64,000 bases of DNA from Roseateles_E sp005503085. GTDB taxonomy: Bacteria; Pseudomonadota; Gammaproteobacteria; Burkholderiales; Burkholderiaceae_C. The translations under genes and the position numbers were made by a program. The notes beneath the pieces are model-generated. The model did not search any database, was not told the origin of the DNA, and saw only the letters and a list, made by a program, of their open reading frames with translations. Location: contig NZ_JAQOWX010000013.1 of assembly GCF_028462495.1 (NCBI RefSeq), forward strand, positions 10,099 to 74,098. Reading direction: 5' to 3'. Shown here in pieces: positions 19,857 to 28,224 of the stretch. The stretch's first letter is position 1. Each line of letters starts with the position of its first letter.

Positions 19857-19876
19857 GCCGAACGGACCCGTTCGGC
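19857..19876 (-). terminator. Candidate terminator after the NADH dehydrogenase gene
   Basis: GCCGAACGG-N2-CCGTTCGGC, a perfect 9-bp inverted repeat, lies 15 bp beyond the stop codon. On the minus strand an A/T-rich stretch including TTTTGTT follows after a short gap, so termination is plausible but not textbook. Confidence 0.5.
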
Positions 19877-19890
19877 CGGCCGCTGTGCGG

Positions 19891-21192
19891 CTAGTGGCCG
19901 GGCTCTGCGGTCGGCGCCTGCTCGGCCACCACGCGCGCATAGCGCTGGAAGCTCCAGTAGGCCCAGGCCCAGTCCATCAGCACGACCAGGCGGTTGCGGA
20001 AGCCGATCAGGAAGTAGATATGGACAAACAGCCAGAACAGCCAGGCGAAGTAGCCGCTGAACTGGAAGCGCCCGACATCGGCCACCGCCGCCTTGCGGCC
20101 TATCGTGGCCAGCGCGCCGTAGTCCTGATAGCGAAAAGGTGGCAAGGGGGCCAGGTCTTGCCGGCCGGCGATGGCCGCCATGATCTGGCGGGCAGCATGG
20201 CGGCCCATCTGCTTGGCGCCCGGGCTGACGCCGGGCACCGGCTTGGTGCTGCCGTCCTTCTCATGGCTTTGCGCGGCGGCCAGGTCGCCGACGACAAAGA
20301 TATCGCGGTGGCCGGGGATGTTGAGCGCGCCGTCGACGATGACGCGGCCGGCGCGGTCCAGCGGCACGTCCAGGGTCTTGCCCAGCGGCGAGGCCGCCAC
20401 GCCGGCGGCCCAGACCACGGTGCGTGCCGCGATGCGCCGCCGCTCGCCGCCCTGCTCGACCTCGATGCCGGCCGCGTCGATGCCGACCACGCGGGCGCCG
20501 GTCTGCACCTGCACGCCCAGGCCCTCCAGCTGGGCCTGGGCCTTGGCCGAGAGTTCGGGCCTGAAGGCCTGCAGCACCCGCTCAGAGCCCTCGACCAGCA
20601 ACACCTGGGCGCTGGCCGGGTCGATGCGGCGGAACTCGTTCTTCAGCGTGTGGCGGGCGATCTCGGCCAGGGTGCCGGCCATCTCGACCCCGGTCGGGCC
20701 GGCGCCGATCACGATGAAGTTCAGCCAGGGCCGGCGCTGCGCCTCGTCCTGCAAGGTCTCGGCCTGCTCGAAGGCCAGCAGCACCTTGGCGCGCAGCTTG
20801 AAGGCATCGGCCAGGGTCTTCAGCCCTGGTGCGTGTGCGGCCCACTCATCGCGGCCGAAATAGCTGTGGGTGGCGCCGCTGGCGACGATCAGATGGTCAT
20901 AGGGCAGGCGCTGGCCATCGGCCAAGTCCACCAGGCGCGCCGCCTTGTCAACACCTGACACCTCGGCCATCAGCACGGTGACATTGCGCTGGCGCCGCAG
21001 CATATGGCGGATCGGTGCGGCAATCGAGGGCGCCGACAGACCGGCGGTGGCCACCTGGTAGAGCAGGGGCTGGAACAGATGGTGGTTGCTGCGATCGATC
21101 AGCGTGATATCGACCGGCGCATGGGCCAGCGTGCGCGCGGCCTCCAGGCCGCCGAAGCCACAACCGATGATCAGAACCCGAGGCCTTTGCAT
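19891..21192 (-). CDS. ndh: Type II NADH dehydrogenase (NDH-2)
   Basis: Single-subunit flavoenzyme of 433 aa that oxidises NADH and reduces quinone without proton pumping. Two Rossmann motifs are visible: FAD-binding VLIIGCGFGGLEAARTL at the N-terminus and NAD-binding FIVIGAGPTGVEMAGTLAE near residue 165. The FAD-contacting VVGDLAAAQ and TGLSAP-type segments are present. The C-terminus (FAWLFWLFVHIYFLIGFRNRLV) is a hydrophobic membrane-anchoring region usual for this family. Transcribed alone. The call of NDH-2 rather than another FAD oxidoreductase rests on overall pattern and C-terminal anchor. Confidence 0.88.
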   Translation of the reverse strand: MQRPRVLIIGCGFGGLEAARTLAHAPVDITLIDRSNHHLFQPLLYQVATAGLSAPSIAAPIRHMLRRQRNVTVLMAEVSGVDKAARLVDLADGQRLPYDHLIVASGATHSYFGRDEWAAHAPGLKTLADAFKLRAKVLLAFEQAETLQDEAQRRPWLNFIVIGAGPTGVEMAGTLAEIARHTLKNEFRRIDPASAQVLLVEGSERVLQAFRPELSAKAQAQLEGLGVQVQTGARVVGIDAAGIEVEQGGERRRIAARTVVWAAGVAASPLGKTLDVPLDRAGRVIVDGALNIPGHRDIFVVGDLAAAQSHEKDGSTKPVPGVSPGAKQMGRHAARQIMAAIAGRQDLAPLPPFRYQDYGALATIGRKAAVADVGRFQFSGYFAWLFWLFVHIYFLIGFRNRLVVLMDWAWAYWSFQRYARVVAEQAPTAEPGH

Positions 21193-21225
21193 TCATGCTC
21201 CCGCAGTGTTTCGGGGCATTGTGGA

Positions 21226-21750
21226 TCAGGCGCCGAGCAGCTTCTCCATATAGACGCTGAAGGGGTCGGCACGGTAGCCGCCGAAAGGGCCGCAGCGCCG
21301 ATAGCCCATGCGCTCATAGAGCCGTATCGCCGGACGCTGGCGCACGCCGGTCTCCAGCCGCAGCAAGGGCCGGCCCGCGCACACGGCCTCCACCTCCAGC
21401 GCCGCGATCAGCGCGCCGCCCAGGCCTTGGCCGCGCGCCTCGGGGCGCACCATCATGCGCTTGAGCTCGGCGCAGTCCTCGCGCAGCACGATGGCCCCGC
21501 AGCCCTGCACCCGTGCCTGTGCATCGCGCACCACCAGAAAGCGCACCTCGGGCGCCAGCAAGGCCTCGATATCAAGCAGATGGTTGCTGGCGGCCGGGTA
21601 GAGCTGGCTCTGGAAGGTGTCCAGCGCATGGATCAGCGCCAGCACCTCGGGCTGATCGGGGCGCTCGCGCGCCAGGCTGGGTTCGAGAGCAAGGGCAGAA
21701 CTGTTCACGGTGTACGGCTCGGGTGAACACGGGGAGGACAACATGGGCAC
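21226..21750 (-). CDS. GNAT-family N-acetyltransferase
   Basis: Protein of up to 174 aa with a GNAT fold. The acetyl-CoA pyrophosphate loop is RPEARGQGLGGAL (motif A, Q/RxxGxG/A), preceded by CAELKRMMV and followed by LETGVRQRPAIRLYERMGYRR. The resemblance is to the uncharacterised PhnO/YkkB-like acetyltransferases. No RBS is clear; ATGs at 21750 and 21744 and a GTG at about 21714 are all possible starts. Substrate unknown. Ends 33 bp upstream of the ndh start on the same strand order, so it precedes or is independent of ndh. Confidence 0.8.
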   Translation of the reverse strand: MPMLSSPCSPEPYTVNSSALALEPSLARERPDQPEVLALIHALDTFQSQLYPAASNHLLDIEALLAPEVRFLVVRDAQARVQGCGAIVLREDCAELKRMMVRPEARGQGLGGALIAALEVEAVCAGRPLLRLETGVRQRPAIRLYERMGYRRCGPFGGYRADPFSVYMEKLLGA

Positions 21751-21907
21751 GATGCCGGCAGCGGCCGGTGGTCAAAAAAGCGGTTGGGATGGGCTGCTGT
21801 ACGCAAGCGGCGTGCCAGCGCGCCGAATTCCAGGTCCGCTTCCGGCCAGCCAGGCCGGCACGGCGGGTCTAGGCTGCAGACCTTCTCAACCCTTGGACCG
21901 CCGCACC

Positions 21908-22381
21908 ATGACGACCCACTACCGCATCACCGGCCTGTCGCCCGAGCCCTTCCGCCCGCTGTTCGGCCTGAGCGACGCCGAACTCGCCGAGCGCCATATC
22001 GTGCGCCGCCGCGCCGAGGCCGGCCAGACCCTGCCCGACCGCATCGAGCTGCGCCCGGCCCGGCCCGGCGAAAGCTGCCTGCTGCTGAACCATGTGCATC
22101 TGGACATCGACAGCCCCTACCGTGCCAGCCACGCGATCTTTGTGCGGGAGGGCGCCGAGGCCGCCTTCGAGGCGGTGGACAAGCTGCCAGAGATGCTGCG
22201 CTACAGCCTGCTGTCGCTGCGCGCTTTCGACGCGCAGGGGCTGATCGTCGATGCCGGCGTCGTCGAGGGCCGCATGGCCGAGAGCCTGATCGGCCACCTG
22301 CTGGCTCAGCCCCGCACGGCCTTCATCCATGCCCACTACGCCGGCCATGGCTGCTATGTGGCGCGCATCGAGCGGGCCTGA
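21908..22381 (+). CDS. DUF1203 family protein
   Basis: Protein of 157 aa matching the DUF1203 pattern: FRPLFGLSDAELAERHIVRRRAE at the N-terminus, PGESCLLLNHVH, SPYRASHAIFVREG in the middle and a FIHAHYAGHGCYVARIER C-terminus. Function of the family is unknown; conserved His and Cys residues (HAHYAGHGC) could bind a metal but this is unproven. Divergent from the GNAT gene at 21226-21750 and convergent with the next one, with only three bases between stops. Confidence 0.82.
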   Translation: MTTHYRITGLSPEPFRPLFGLSDAELAERHIVRRRAEAGQTLPDRIELRPARPGESCLLLNHVHLDIDSPYRASHAIFVREGAEAAFEAVDKLPEMLRYSLLSLRAFDAQGLIVDAGVVEGRMAESLIGHLLAQPRTAFIHAHYAGHGCYVARIERA

Positions 22382-22384
22382 TCG

Positions 22385-22867
22385 TCAGGCGCTGTGAAAA
22401 CGCTGGACGATGCCCGTCCAGCGGCCCTGCTCCAGCCGGTGTTCGCTGAAGTGGCCGCGGGCCGCGATCACGCGGCGCCAGAAGGCCTGGGCGGGCCGAT
22501 TGGCCGGCATCTGCCCGACCTCCCAGTCCCCCGGCAGCGCCTCGAAGACATGGGCGGCCAGCGCCGCGCCGACCCCGGCGCGGCGGTACTTCTTCAGCAC
22601 GAAGAACTGGTCCATCCACCAGCCCTCGGGCCCGATCTTGACGCGCCGGTCCACCGTTGCAAAGCCGGCGTAGCGGCCAGCCACCGTCGCGATGAAGGCA
22701 TGGCAGGTGGGCGAGCGCCAGAAGCTCTCCAGGTCGTAGCCGTATTCGCCGTTGGCATCGAGGTCCTGGTCCCAGATATCGGACAGCTCGTACTGGTAGA
22801 GCTCCAGCATGCGGTCCAGCGCCGGGCGGTCACGCGTCTCGCAGCGGCGCAGCGCGAGCGCGGCCAT
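22385..22867 (-). CDS. GNAT-family N-acetyltransferase
   Basis: Protein of 160 aa with a GNAT fold. VLKKYRRAGVGAALAAHVF is the acetyl-CoA loop, and the C-terminal AFWRRVIAA matches the usual beta6-beta7 end. Chosen start ATG at 22867 overlaps the stop of the upstream 2OG-oxygenase gene by one base (TGATG), so the two are translationally coupled. A longer open frame to 22894 would overlap the oxygenase. Possibly acts on the same pathway as the oxygenase, but substrate is unknown. Confidence 0.85.
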   Translation of the reverse strand: MAALALRRCETRDRPALDRMLELYQYELSDIWDQDLDANGEYGYDLESFWRSPTCHAFIATVAGRYAGFATVDRRVKIGPEGWWMDQFFVLKKYRRAGVGAALAAHVFEALPGDWEVGQMPANRPAQAFWRRVIAARGHFSEHRLEQGRWTGIVQRFHSA

Positions 22868-23712
22868 CAGATATAGGGCCGCTCGCGCAGCCATTTGGTG
22901 GCGATGTACTTGACGCCGGCCAGCACCGGCACGCCGGCGTGCAGCGTGACCGGGTCCTCGACGCCGCGCGCATCGACATCGGCAAAGTACAGCGCCGCGC
23001 CGCGCGAGGGCCGCACCTCTAAGCCCAGCTGCGGAAAGCGGGTGCCACCGCCGGCCTCGACCTCGCCCAGGTAGAGGATGCAGGTGCCGACCCGCTGGCC
23101 GCCCTGCTGCAGATGACGCTGGCTGCCGGCATGGGTCGGGTTGAAGAAATCATGGTGGGCGCGGTACTCGCCGCCCGGCCCGTAGCGCAGCACCTGCAGG
23201 CCCTCGCCGTGATCCACCGGCCAGCGCAGCAGCGCGGCCAGCCGCGCCTCGATGGTGGCGACCAGCGGCGTCTCGCCGCGCTGGAACCAGGCCCCGGCGC
23301 TGGTGCGGTGCTCGTGCGCCCGCGCCTCGCCGAGCTGCTCGTCGACCACGGTGGAGCGCGCCAGCCGGGTCTCGGCCAGCGCAATCATCGCCGCGCACTC
23401 GGCCTCGCTGAGCAGGTTCTCGAACAGCGCGATCTGCGGCGCATCCAGCACCGCCGCAACACGCACGCTGTGGCCGGCGCAATCGATGCGGTTGGCCTGC
23501 AGCTCGGGCGCGGGCCGCTTGCGCAAGGCCTGACCCTGCGCCGCCGGCAGCGCCGGCGTGCCGGCGATGAGCTCGTCCAGCGCCCGCTCGGCCACGGCCT
23601 GGGCAAAACCGCCCTGCACCAGCAGCGGCAGCATGGTGTCGCGACTGCAGCCGCGTGCGACGTTCTCGCGCAGCCAGGCTTGCCAGTCAGGGGTCAGCTG
23701 TTGAATCGACAT
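22867..23712 (-). CDS. 2OG-Fe(II) oxygenase (prolyl 4-hydroxylase type) with N-terminal helical module
   Basis: Protein of 281 aa. Residues about 95-275 form a prolyl-4-hydroxylase-like double-stranded beta-helix: iron ligands His186 and Asp188 in YRAHHDFF, distal His258 in VTLHAG, and Lys273 (ATKWLR) as the likely 2-oxoglutarate anchor. Residues 7-50 are a separate helical module (DWQAWLRENVARGCS, MLPLLVQGGF) also found in the JmjC-like protein at 24589 and the hydrolase at 25601. Coupled to the GNAT gene downstream and divergent from a WYL regulator across 69 bp containing an operator-like palindrome. Target protein unknown. Confidence 0.88.
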   Translation of the reverse strand: MSIQQLTPDWQAWLRENVARGCSRDTMLPLLVQGGFAQAVAERALDELIAGTPALPAAQGQALRKRPAPELQANRIDCAGHSVRVAAVLDAPQIALFENLLSEAECAAMIALAETRLARSTVVDEQLGEARAHEHRTSAGAWFQRGETPLVATIEARLAALLRWPVDHGEGLQVLRYGPGGEYRAHHDFFNPTHAGSQRHLQQGGQRVGTCILYLGEVEAGGGTRFPQLGLEVRPSRGAALYFADVDARGVEDPVTLHAGVPVLAGVKYIATKWLRERPYI

Positions 23713-23722
23713 GGGCGGATGT

Positions 23723-23747
23723 TACTGACAGCACGGCGTCAGCAGTA
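23723..23747. promoter_or_regulatory. Operator-like palindrome between oxygenase and WYL genes
   Basis: TACTGACA-N6-CGTCAGCA lies in the 69-bp gap between divergent genes and is a near-copy of the perfect palindrome at 16413-16433. It is well placed for autoregulation by the adjacent WYL protein (inference). Confidence 0.55.
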
Positions 23748-23781
23748 TGAAGCGAGCATCGGAAGCCGCCACAATGGAGGG

Positions 23782-24462
23782 ATGCGCCGTGCCGACCGCC
23801 TGTTCCAGATCGTCCAGCTCATTCGTGGGCGCCGCCTCTCCACCGCCGAGTTCCTGGCCCAGCGCCTGGAGGTGTCGGTGCGCACCGTCTACCGCGATGT
23901 GGCCGCGCTGCAGCAGCAAGGCGTGCCGATCGAGGGCGAGGCCGGGGTCGGCTACCGGATGCGGGCCGGCTTCGACCTGCCGCCGCTGATGTTCACCAAG
24001 GACGAGGCCCAGGCCCTGGTGGCCGTGGTGCGGCTGGCGCGGCCGGCGCTGGACGCCGGCCTGATCGCGCCGGCCGAAAGCGCGCTGTCCAAGATCCTGG
24101 CCGTGCTGTCGCCGGCGGCGCGGGCGGCGGCCGAGAGCCTGGCGGTCTATGCACCGCTGAGCGGCATGGACGAAGGCCTGAGCCAGCGCCTGATGCGACT
24201 GCGTGAAGCCACCGAGAGCCGGCACAAGCTGCGTCTGCAGTATCTGGACCTCGGCGGCGCCAGTACCGAGCGGGTGGTGCGTCCGCTGGCCTGCTTCTTC
24301 TGGGGGCCGGTCTGGACCGTCGCGGCCTGGTGCGAAAAGCGCAGCGACTTCCGCAGCTTCCGGGTCGACCGGATACAAGACCTGACCCTGCTGGACGAAC
24401 GCTTCCGCGACGAACCGGGCAAGACCCTGGCCGACCTGGAGCGGGCGCAGGCCGGGAGCTGA
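23782..24462 (+). CDS. WYL-domain transcriptional regulator (YafY type)
   Basis: Regulator of 226 aa. N-terminal HTH_11: MRRADRLFQIVQLIRGRRLSTAEFLAQRLEVSVRTVYRDVAALQ, the standard start of YafY/YobV-like proteins. The WYL-type sensor follows from about residue 135 (LRLQYLDLGG, RVVRPLACFFWGPVWTVAAWCEKRSDFRSFRVDRI), with the WYL triad itself degenerate. GGAGG directly precedes the ATG. Such regulators are often next to VOC or oxygenase genes they control; a related operator is present here and at the VOC gene at 16483. Confidence 0.9.
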   Translation: MRRADRLFQIVQLIRGRRLSTAEFLAQRLEVSVRTVYRDVAALQQQGVPIEGEAGVGYRMRAGFDLPPLMFTKDEAQALVAVVRLARPALDAGLIAPAESALSKILAVLSPAARAAAESLAVYAPLSGMDEGLSQRLMRLREATESRHKLRLQYLDLGGASTERVVRPLACFFWGPVWTVAAWCEKRSDFRSFRVDRIQDLTLLDERFRDEPGKTLADLERAQAGS

Positions 24463-24588
24463 GCGCAGCCCGGCGGGGTGGTCGAGTCCGTCACCGCTGC
24501 TTCGTCAGGCTGTCATCAAGGCTGCGCACACTGCAGGCCCACCGCGCGAGTCTGTTTGAGCACATGCATGCAAGTTGACGCAAGGCCC

Positions 24589-25581
24589 ATGGTTGACGCC
24601 TGGACCGAATGGATAGCCACCAATCTGCTGCGCGGCTGCAGCGTCGACTCGATGCTGCAGGGCATGGTGGATGCGGGCCTGCCCGCCGATCCGGCGCTGG
24701 CCGCCATTGAGCGGGTCGCCCAGGACCCGATCTTCGCGGTGGCCGCGCGCGGCCAGCGCCAGCATCGCAAGCTGCTGTCGGTGGTCGGCAATATGCAGTC
24801 GGTCTGGGCCTCGGACCCCGGCTATGCGGAGATCCCGCGGGTCGGCCGGATGGACACGGCCGACTTCCTCGCCCGCCATGTGCACGCCTTCCGGCCCGCC
24901 CTGCTAACCGAGCCTGCGCGCGACTGGCCGGCGCTGCAGAACTGGCGCTGGGAGCGGCTCGCCGCCCGCTTCGGCGAGCACATGATCGAGGTCCAGGACG
25001 GCCGCAACGACGACCCTCGCTTCGAGGAGAACAGCGTGGCGCACAAGCGCCCGATGCGCTTCGGCGAGTTTCTTGCCTATGTCGAACAGACAGCCTGGGA
25101 CAACAACGCCTACATCACGGCCAACAACGGCTTGCTGCGCCAGGCCGCTTTTACCGGGCTGCTGGACGATGTCGGCGAACTCCCGCCCTTGGCGGACCGG
25201 GCCCGGCTCGCCGCCGCCGCCCATCTCTGGATAGGGCCGGCCGGCACCAAGACACCGCTGCACCACGACACCTGCATGCTGTTCCACACCCAGATCATCG
25301 GCAGCAAGCGCTGGCGTCTGGTGTCGCCGCTGGAATGGGCGCGCATGTACAACCACAGCCATGTGTTCAGCCCGGTCGACCTGGACGCGCCGGACCACGG
25401 CCGCTATCCGGATGTCGCCGCCGCGCGCGTGCTGGATGTGGTGGTGCGCCCCGGTGAAACCCTGTTCCTGCCACTGGGCTGGTGGCACCAGGTCAGCGCG
25501 CTGGAACCCAGCGTCTCGATCAGCTATACGGGGCTGACGATACCGAATAGCTTCGAGTATGCCGATCCGGCTTGCGCATGA
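24589..25581 (+). CDS. JmjC/cupin-like Fe(II)/2OG oxygenase with N-terminal helical module
   Basis: Protein of 330 aa. Residues about 70-320 match the cupin_8/JmjC-like hydroxylases: HLWIGPAGTKTPLHHD with metal ligands His225 and Asp227, KRWRLVSP, and distal His300 in LPLGWWHQV. These enzymes hydroxylate proteins or small molecules. Residues 3-55 (AWTEWIATNLLRGCS, SMLQGMVDAG, QDPIFAVAARGQ) form the module shared with the proteins at 22867 and 25601. Start is uncertain: ATG at 24589 begins at the module; ATG at 24568 adds seven residues. Probably in one operon with the next gene, which overlaps or follows closely. Confidence 0.85.
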   Translation: MVDAWTEWIATNLLRGCSVDSMLQGMVDAGLPADPALAAIERVAQDPIFAVAARGQRQHRKLLSVVGNMQSVWASDPGYAEIPRVGRMDTADFLARHVHAFRPALLTEPARDWPALQNWRWERLAARFGEHMIEVQDGRNDDPRFEENSVAHKRPMRFGEFLAYVEQTAWDNNAYITANNGLLRQAAFTGLLDDVGELPPLADRARLAAAAHLWIGPAGTKTPLHHDTCMLFHTQIIGSKRWRLVSPLEWARMYNHSHVFSPVDLDAPDHGRYPDVAAARVLDVVVRPGETLFLPLGWWHQVSALEPSVSISYTGLTIPNSFEYADPACA

Positions 25582-25600
25582 CGCAGGCCGTCTGTCCTCC

Positions 25601-26539
25601 ATGCCTGATCCGGATTTCCTGATCGAGGACCGCGCGCCGGGCCGGCCCCTGGTCATCAGCTTCGGGTTTGCGCAATGGGAGCGCCCTCCCGCCTTCGACT
25701 ATCAAGGTCGGCTCAAGAAGGTCGAATGGATTCTTGGCGACAGCTTCCAGAAGATCCATCTGCGCGACACGCGGCTCGCCTGGTACCTGAAGGGGATCCA
25801 GGGGCTCGGGCCGGATCTGCCGAGCACGCTGGACAGTCTGCGGGGGCTGATCGATGAGCTCCGCCCCGCACGCACCGTCATGCTCGGTCAGTCGATGGGT
25901 GGGTATGGCGCCATCCTCTATGGCCAGGCCCTGGGCGTCGAGCGCGTTGTCGCCTTTGGCCCTCTGTCGACCATGGATCTGGCCTCGGCACTGCGCCTCG
26001 GCGACCGCCGCTGGATGTCGGTCATGCAAGCCTTGCAAGACCAGGGCATCCCCGGCGCCTCGACCGATCTGCTCGGTCTGTTGGCGGACAGGGGCGCGGG
26101 GCATCCGAAGCTGCGACTTCACTACGGCTGCCTGCCCGATGCGCCGGAACATGGCCCCGAGAACCTCGACCTGTTTCACGCGCGCCGGTTCCAGGCACTC
26201 GCAGGCACCTCCGTTCGGCTACATCCCGGAGCGGCACATGCGGTGAGCGAGCATCTGAGGGCCCGGTGCGAACTCGATACCGTCTTGCTGGAGGAGCTGT
26301 TCGATGTTGCGGCCGATCTCGTGCATTCGCGCCGGCAGCCGCAGCTGACCGACGACTGGATCCAATGGATCGCCGAGAACCGCATCAGGAACGCGGACAT
26401 GGCCGGCATGATCCAGGCAATGGCGGCCAACGGCATCGCTGGCATCACGGCACGCTCGGCGATTGCCACCGTGCTCCGCGATCCCATATACCGATGGGCG
26501 GCCCGGACCTTCTCCAGCATCGACGTCTCCCGAGCCTAG
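25601..26539 (+). CDS. Alpha/beta-hydrolase-like protein with C-terminal helical module
   Basis: Protein of 312 aa. The central region has a nucleophile elbow GQSMGGYGA (Ser98) and the candidate catalytic His in HPGAAHAVSEHL, so it resembles an esterase or peptidase of the alpha/beta type, though overall family is unclear to me. Residues about 250-305 (DDWIQWIAENRIRNAD, MIQAMAANGI, RDPIYRWAARTF) repeat the module at the N-terminus of the two oxygenases. An ATG at 25559 is in frame and would overlap the JmjC gene by 23 bp; 25601 avoids this. The placement of the module at the C-terminus here and the N-terminus elsewhere suggests domain shuffling. Confidence 0.75.
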   Translation: MPDPDFLIEDRAPGRPLVISFGFAQWERPPAFDYQGRLKKVEWILGDSFQKIHLRDTRLAWYLKGIQGLGPDLPSTLDSLRGLIDELRPARTVMLGQSMGGYGAILYGQALGVERVVAFGPLSTMDLASALRLGDRRWMSVMQALQDQGIPGASTDLLGLLADRGAGHPKLRLHYGCLPDAPEHGPENLDLFHARRFQALAGTSVRLHPGAAHAVSEHLRARCELDTVLLEELFDVAADLVHSRRQPQLTDDWIQWIAENRIRNADMAGMIQAMAANGIAGITARSAIATVLRDPIYRWAARTFSSIDVSRA

Positions 26540-26593
26540 CCTGCGGTCCCGGGCCGAGCGACGCTCAGCCGCCGCATCAGGTAGGCTCCCGCC

Positions 26594-27121
26594 ATGCTCA
26601 AACCCCTGCTGATCGCCGCCGCACTGCTGACCTGCAGCGCCGCCCATGCCGCCGACGCTCCGCTGCCCACGGTGGCCAGCGTCGACCTCGCGCGCTACGC
26701 CGGCGCCTGGTACGAGATCGCGCTGCTGCCCAATCGCTTCCAGCGCCAATGCGTGGCCGACACCCAGGCCCGATACCGTCCCGACGGCGAGCGCGTCGAG
26801 GTGATCAACCGCTGCCGCACGGCCAGCGGCGAGATCGAGGACGTCAAGGGCCATGCCAAGGTGGTAGACGGCAGTGGCAATGCCAGGCTGCGCGTCACCT
26901 TCTTCTGGCCGTTCTACGGCGACTACTGGGTGCTGGATCTGGACGAGAACTATCGCCAGGTGCTGGTCGGCACACCCAACCGCCAATACGCCTGGGTGCT
27001 GTCGCGCGAGCCGCAGATGGACGAGGCTCAGTTGCAGCGCCTGCTCGACAAGGCGGCCTCGCTGGGCTTTGACAAGAGCGCCTTCCAGCGCACGCCGCAG
27101 ACCCGGCCGCTGGAGCGCTGA
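26594..27121 (+). CDS. blc: Bacterial lipocalin Blc
   Basis: Exported lipocalin of 175 aa. Sec signal with cleavage after AAHA (about residue 19), not a lipobox. Lipocalin signatures: YAGAWYEIALLPNRFQ (GxW motif) and VLVGTPNRQYAWVLSREP. Lipocalins bind lipophilic ligands and in bacteria are linked to envelope stress; in LitR-type light regulons a blc homologue is often present. Stops 23 bp before the convergent acyltransferase gene. Confidence 0.92.
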   Translation: MLKPLLIAAALLTCSAAHAADAPLPTVASVDLARYAGAWYEIALLPNRFQRQCVADTQARYRPDGERVEVINRCRTASGEIEDVKGHAKVVDGSGNARLRVTFFWPFYGDYWVLDLDENYRQVLVGTPNRQYAWVLSREPQMDEAQLQRLLDKAASLGFDKSAFQRTPQTRPLER

Positions 27122-27144
27122 GCTCAGTCTCTTACTTTCGCTGC

Positions 27145-28224
27145 TCAGGCCTGTTGGGTGCGCGCGAAACCCAGGCGCAGCCGCCCGGCCGGCGCCTCGA
27201 TCCAGCGATAGAAAGGCAGCGCGGCCAGATTGCTCAAAGCCCAGGCGGCCGCCATCGCGGCGACGCCGGCCCAGGGGTGCTCGGGGTCTTTGTGCTCGAA
27301 CAGCGCATTGACCAGCAGGCAGATCGGGAAGTGCACCAGGAACAGCGCATAGGAATGCGTGCCCAGATGGGCGAGCACCGCCGCCGCCCGGCCGCGCAGC
27401 AGCCGCAGGCCGCGCTGGTGGCGCTGCTGCAGCCAGGCCAGCAGCAGCGCGGTGGCCAGCGCCAGCGCCAGGCGCTCGCGGAACTCGTAGACCAGGGCCC
27501 CGCCGGCCAGCGCGGTCATCAGAGCGAGACCCAGCCTGCGATGGCGGCTCAAGCCCAGCCAGTGCACCAGCGCGCCCAGACCATAGGCACCGAAGAAATA
27601 CGGTGCCCAGATGTCCTGGCCGGCATCCAGATTGAAGACCCACAGCGAGGCCGCGCTCAGCAGCAAGACCAGGGCCGGGCCCAGCCAGCGCGCTGCCGCG
27701 CTGCCGCGCGCCAGCCACAGCAGGGCCAGCAGCAGCGCGAACAGCTGCAGATCGATGGCCACATACCAGGCCCCCACCGTCAGCGCCTCGTGGCCCAGCA
27801 CATCGTGCAAAAGCAGCGCATGGGCCAGCAGCTGCAGTGCGCTGACCGCGGCCGGCACCAGCTCGGGCAGCAGCGGCGCGACCAGGGCCGAGCAGGCCAG
27901 CGTCAGCAGCACGGCCGCCATAAACGGCAGCGCCAGGCGCAGGTAGCGGCGCCACAGCAGGCTCAGCGGCGCACCTTCCAAGGGTCGGCCGGCCGGAGCC
28001 AGGCCGCGCGCCGTCAGAAAGCCGCCGACCACCAGAAACACCTGCACCGCCATGCGACCGTAGTCATACAGCCAGGCGATCAGGGCCGGCCACAGCGCCT
28101 GAACGGTCTCGGCGACCGGGCCGTAGGCGGCCAGGTGATGCAGCACGATCAGCTGCGCGGCCACTGCCTTCAAGGCATCGAGATGCAGCAGGCGGGAGGA
28201 AACGGCGGAAATGGGGACACTCAT
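27145..28224 (-). CDS. Membrane acyltransferase family 3 (OafA/YrhL-like)
   Basis: Integral membrane protein of 359 aa with about ten hydrophobic segments, matching acyltransferase_3: N-terminal RLLHLDALKAVAAQLIVLHHL (the conserved His pair of the family active site) and GRMAVQVFLVVGGFLTARGL. Such enzymes O-acylate surface glycans or peptidoglycan. The start codon abuts the T run of the preceding terminator (28225-28255) with no RBS, so translation may be inefficient or depend on an unknown leaderless transcript. Confidence 0.88.
   Translation of the reverse strand: MSVPISAVSSRLLHLDALKAVAAQLIVLHHLAAYGPVAETVQALWPALIAWLYDYGRMAVQVFLVVGGFLTARGLAPAGRPLEGAPLSLLWRRYLRLALPFMAAVLLTLACSALVAPLLPELVPAAVSALQLLAHALLLHDVLGHEALTVGAWYVAIDLQLFALLLALLWLARGSAAARWLGPALVLLLSAASLWVFNLDAGQDIWAPYFFGAYGLGALVHWLGLSRHRRLGLALMTALAGGALVYEFRERLALALATALLLAWLQQRHQRGLRLLRGRAAAVLAHLGTHSYALFLVHFPICLLVNALFEHKDPEHPWAGVAAMAAAWALSNLAALPFYRWIEAPAGRLRLGFARTQQA

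Noticed and set aside
18292..20958. 888-codon plus-strand frame antisense to the phospholipase and ndh genes
   Set aside because: Spans two real genes and their gap; no recognisable protein features.
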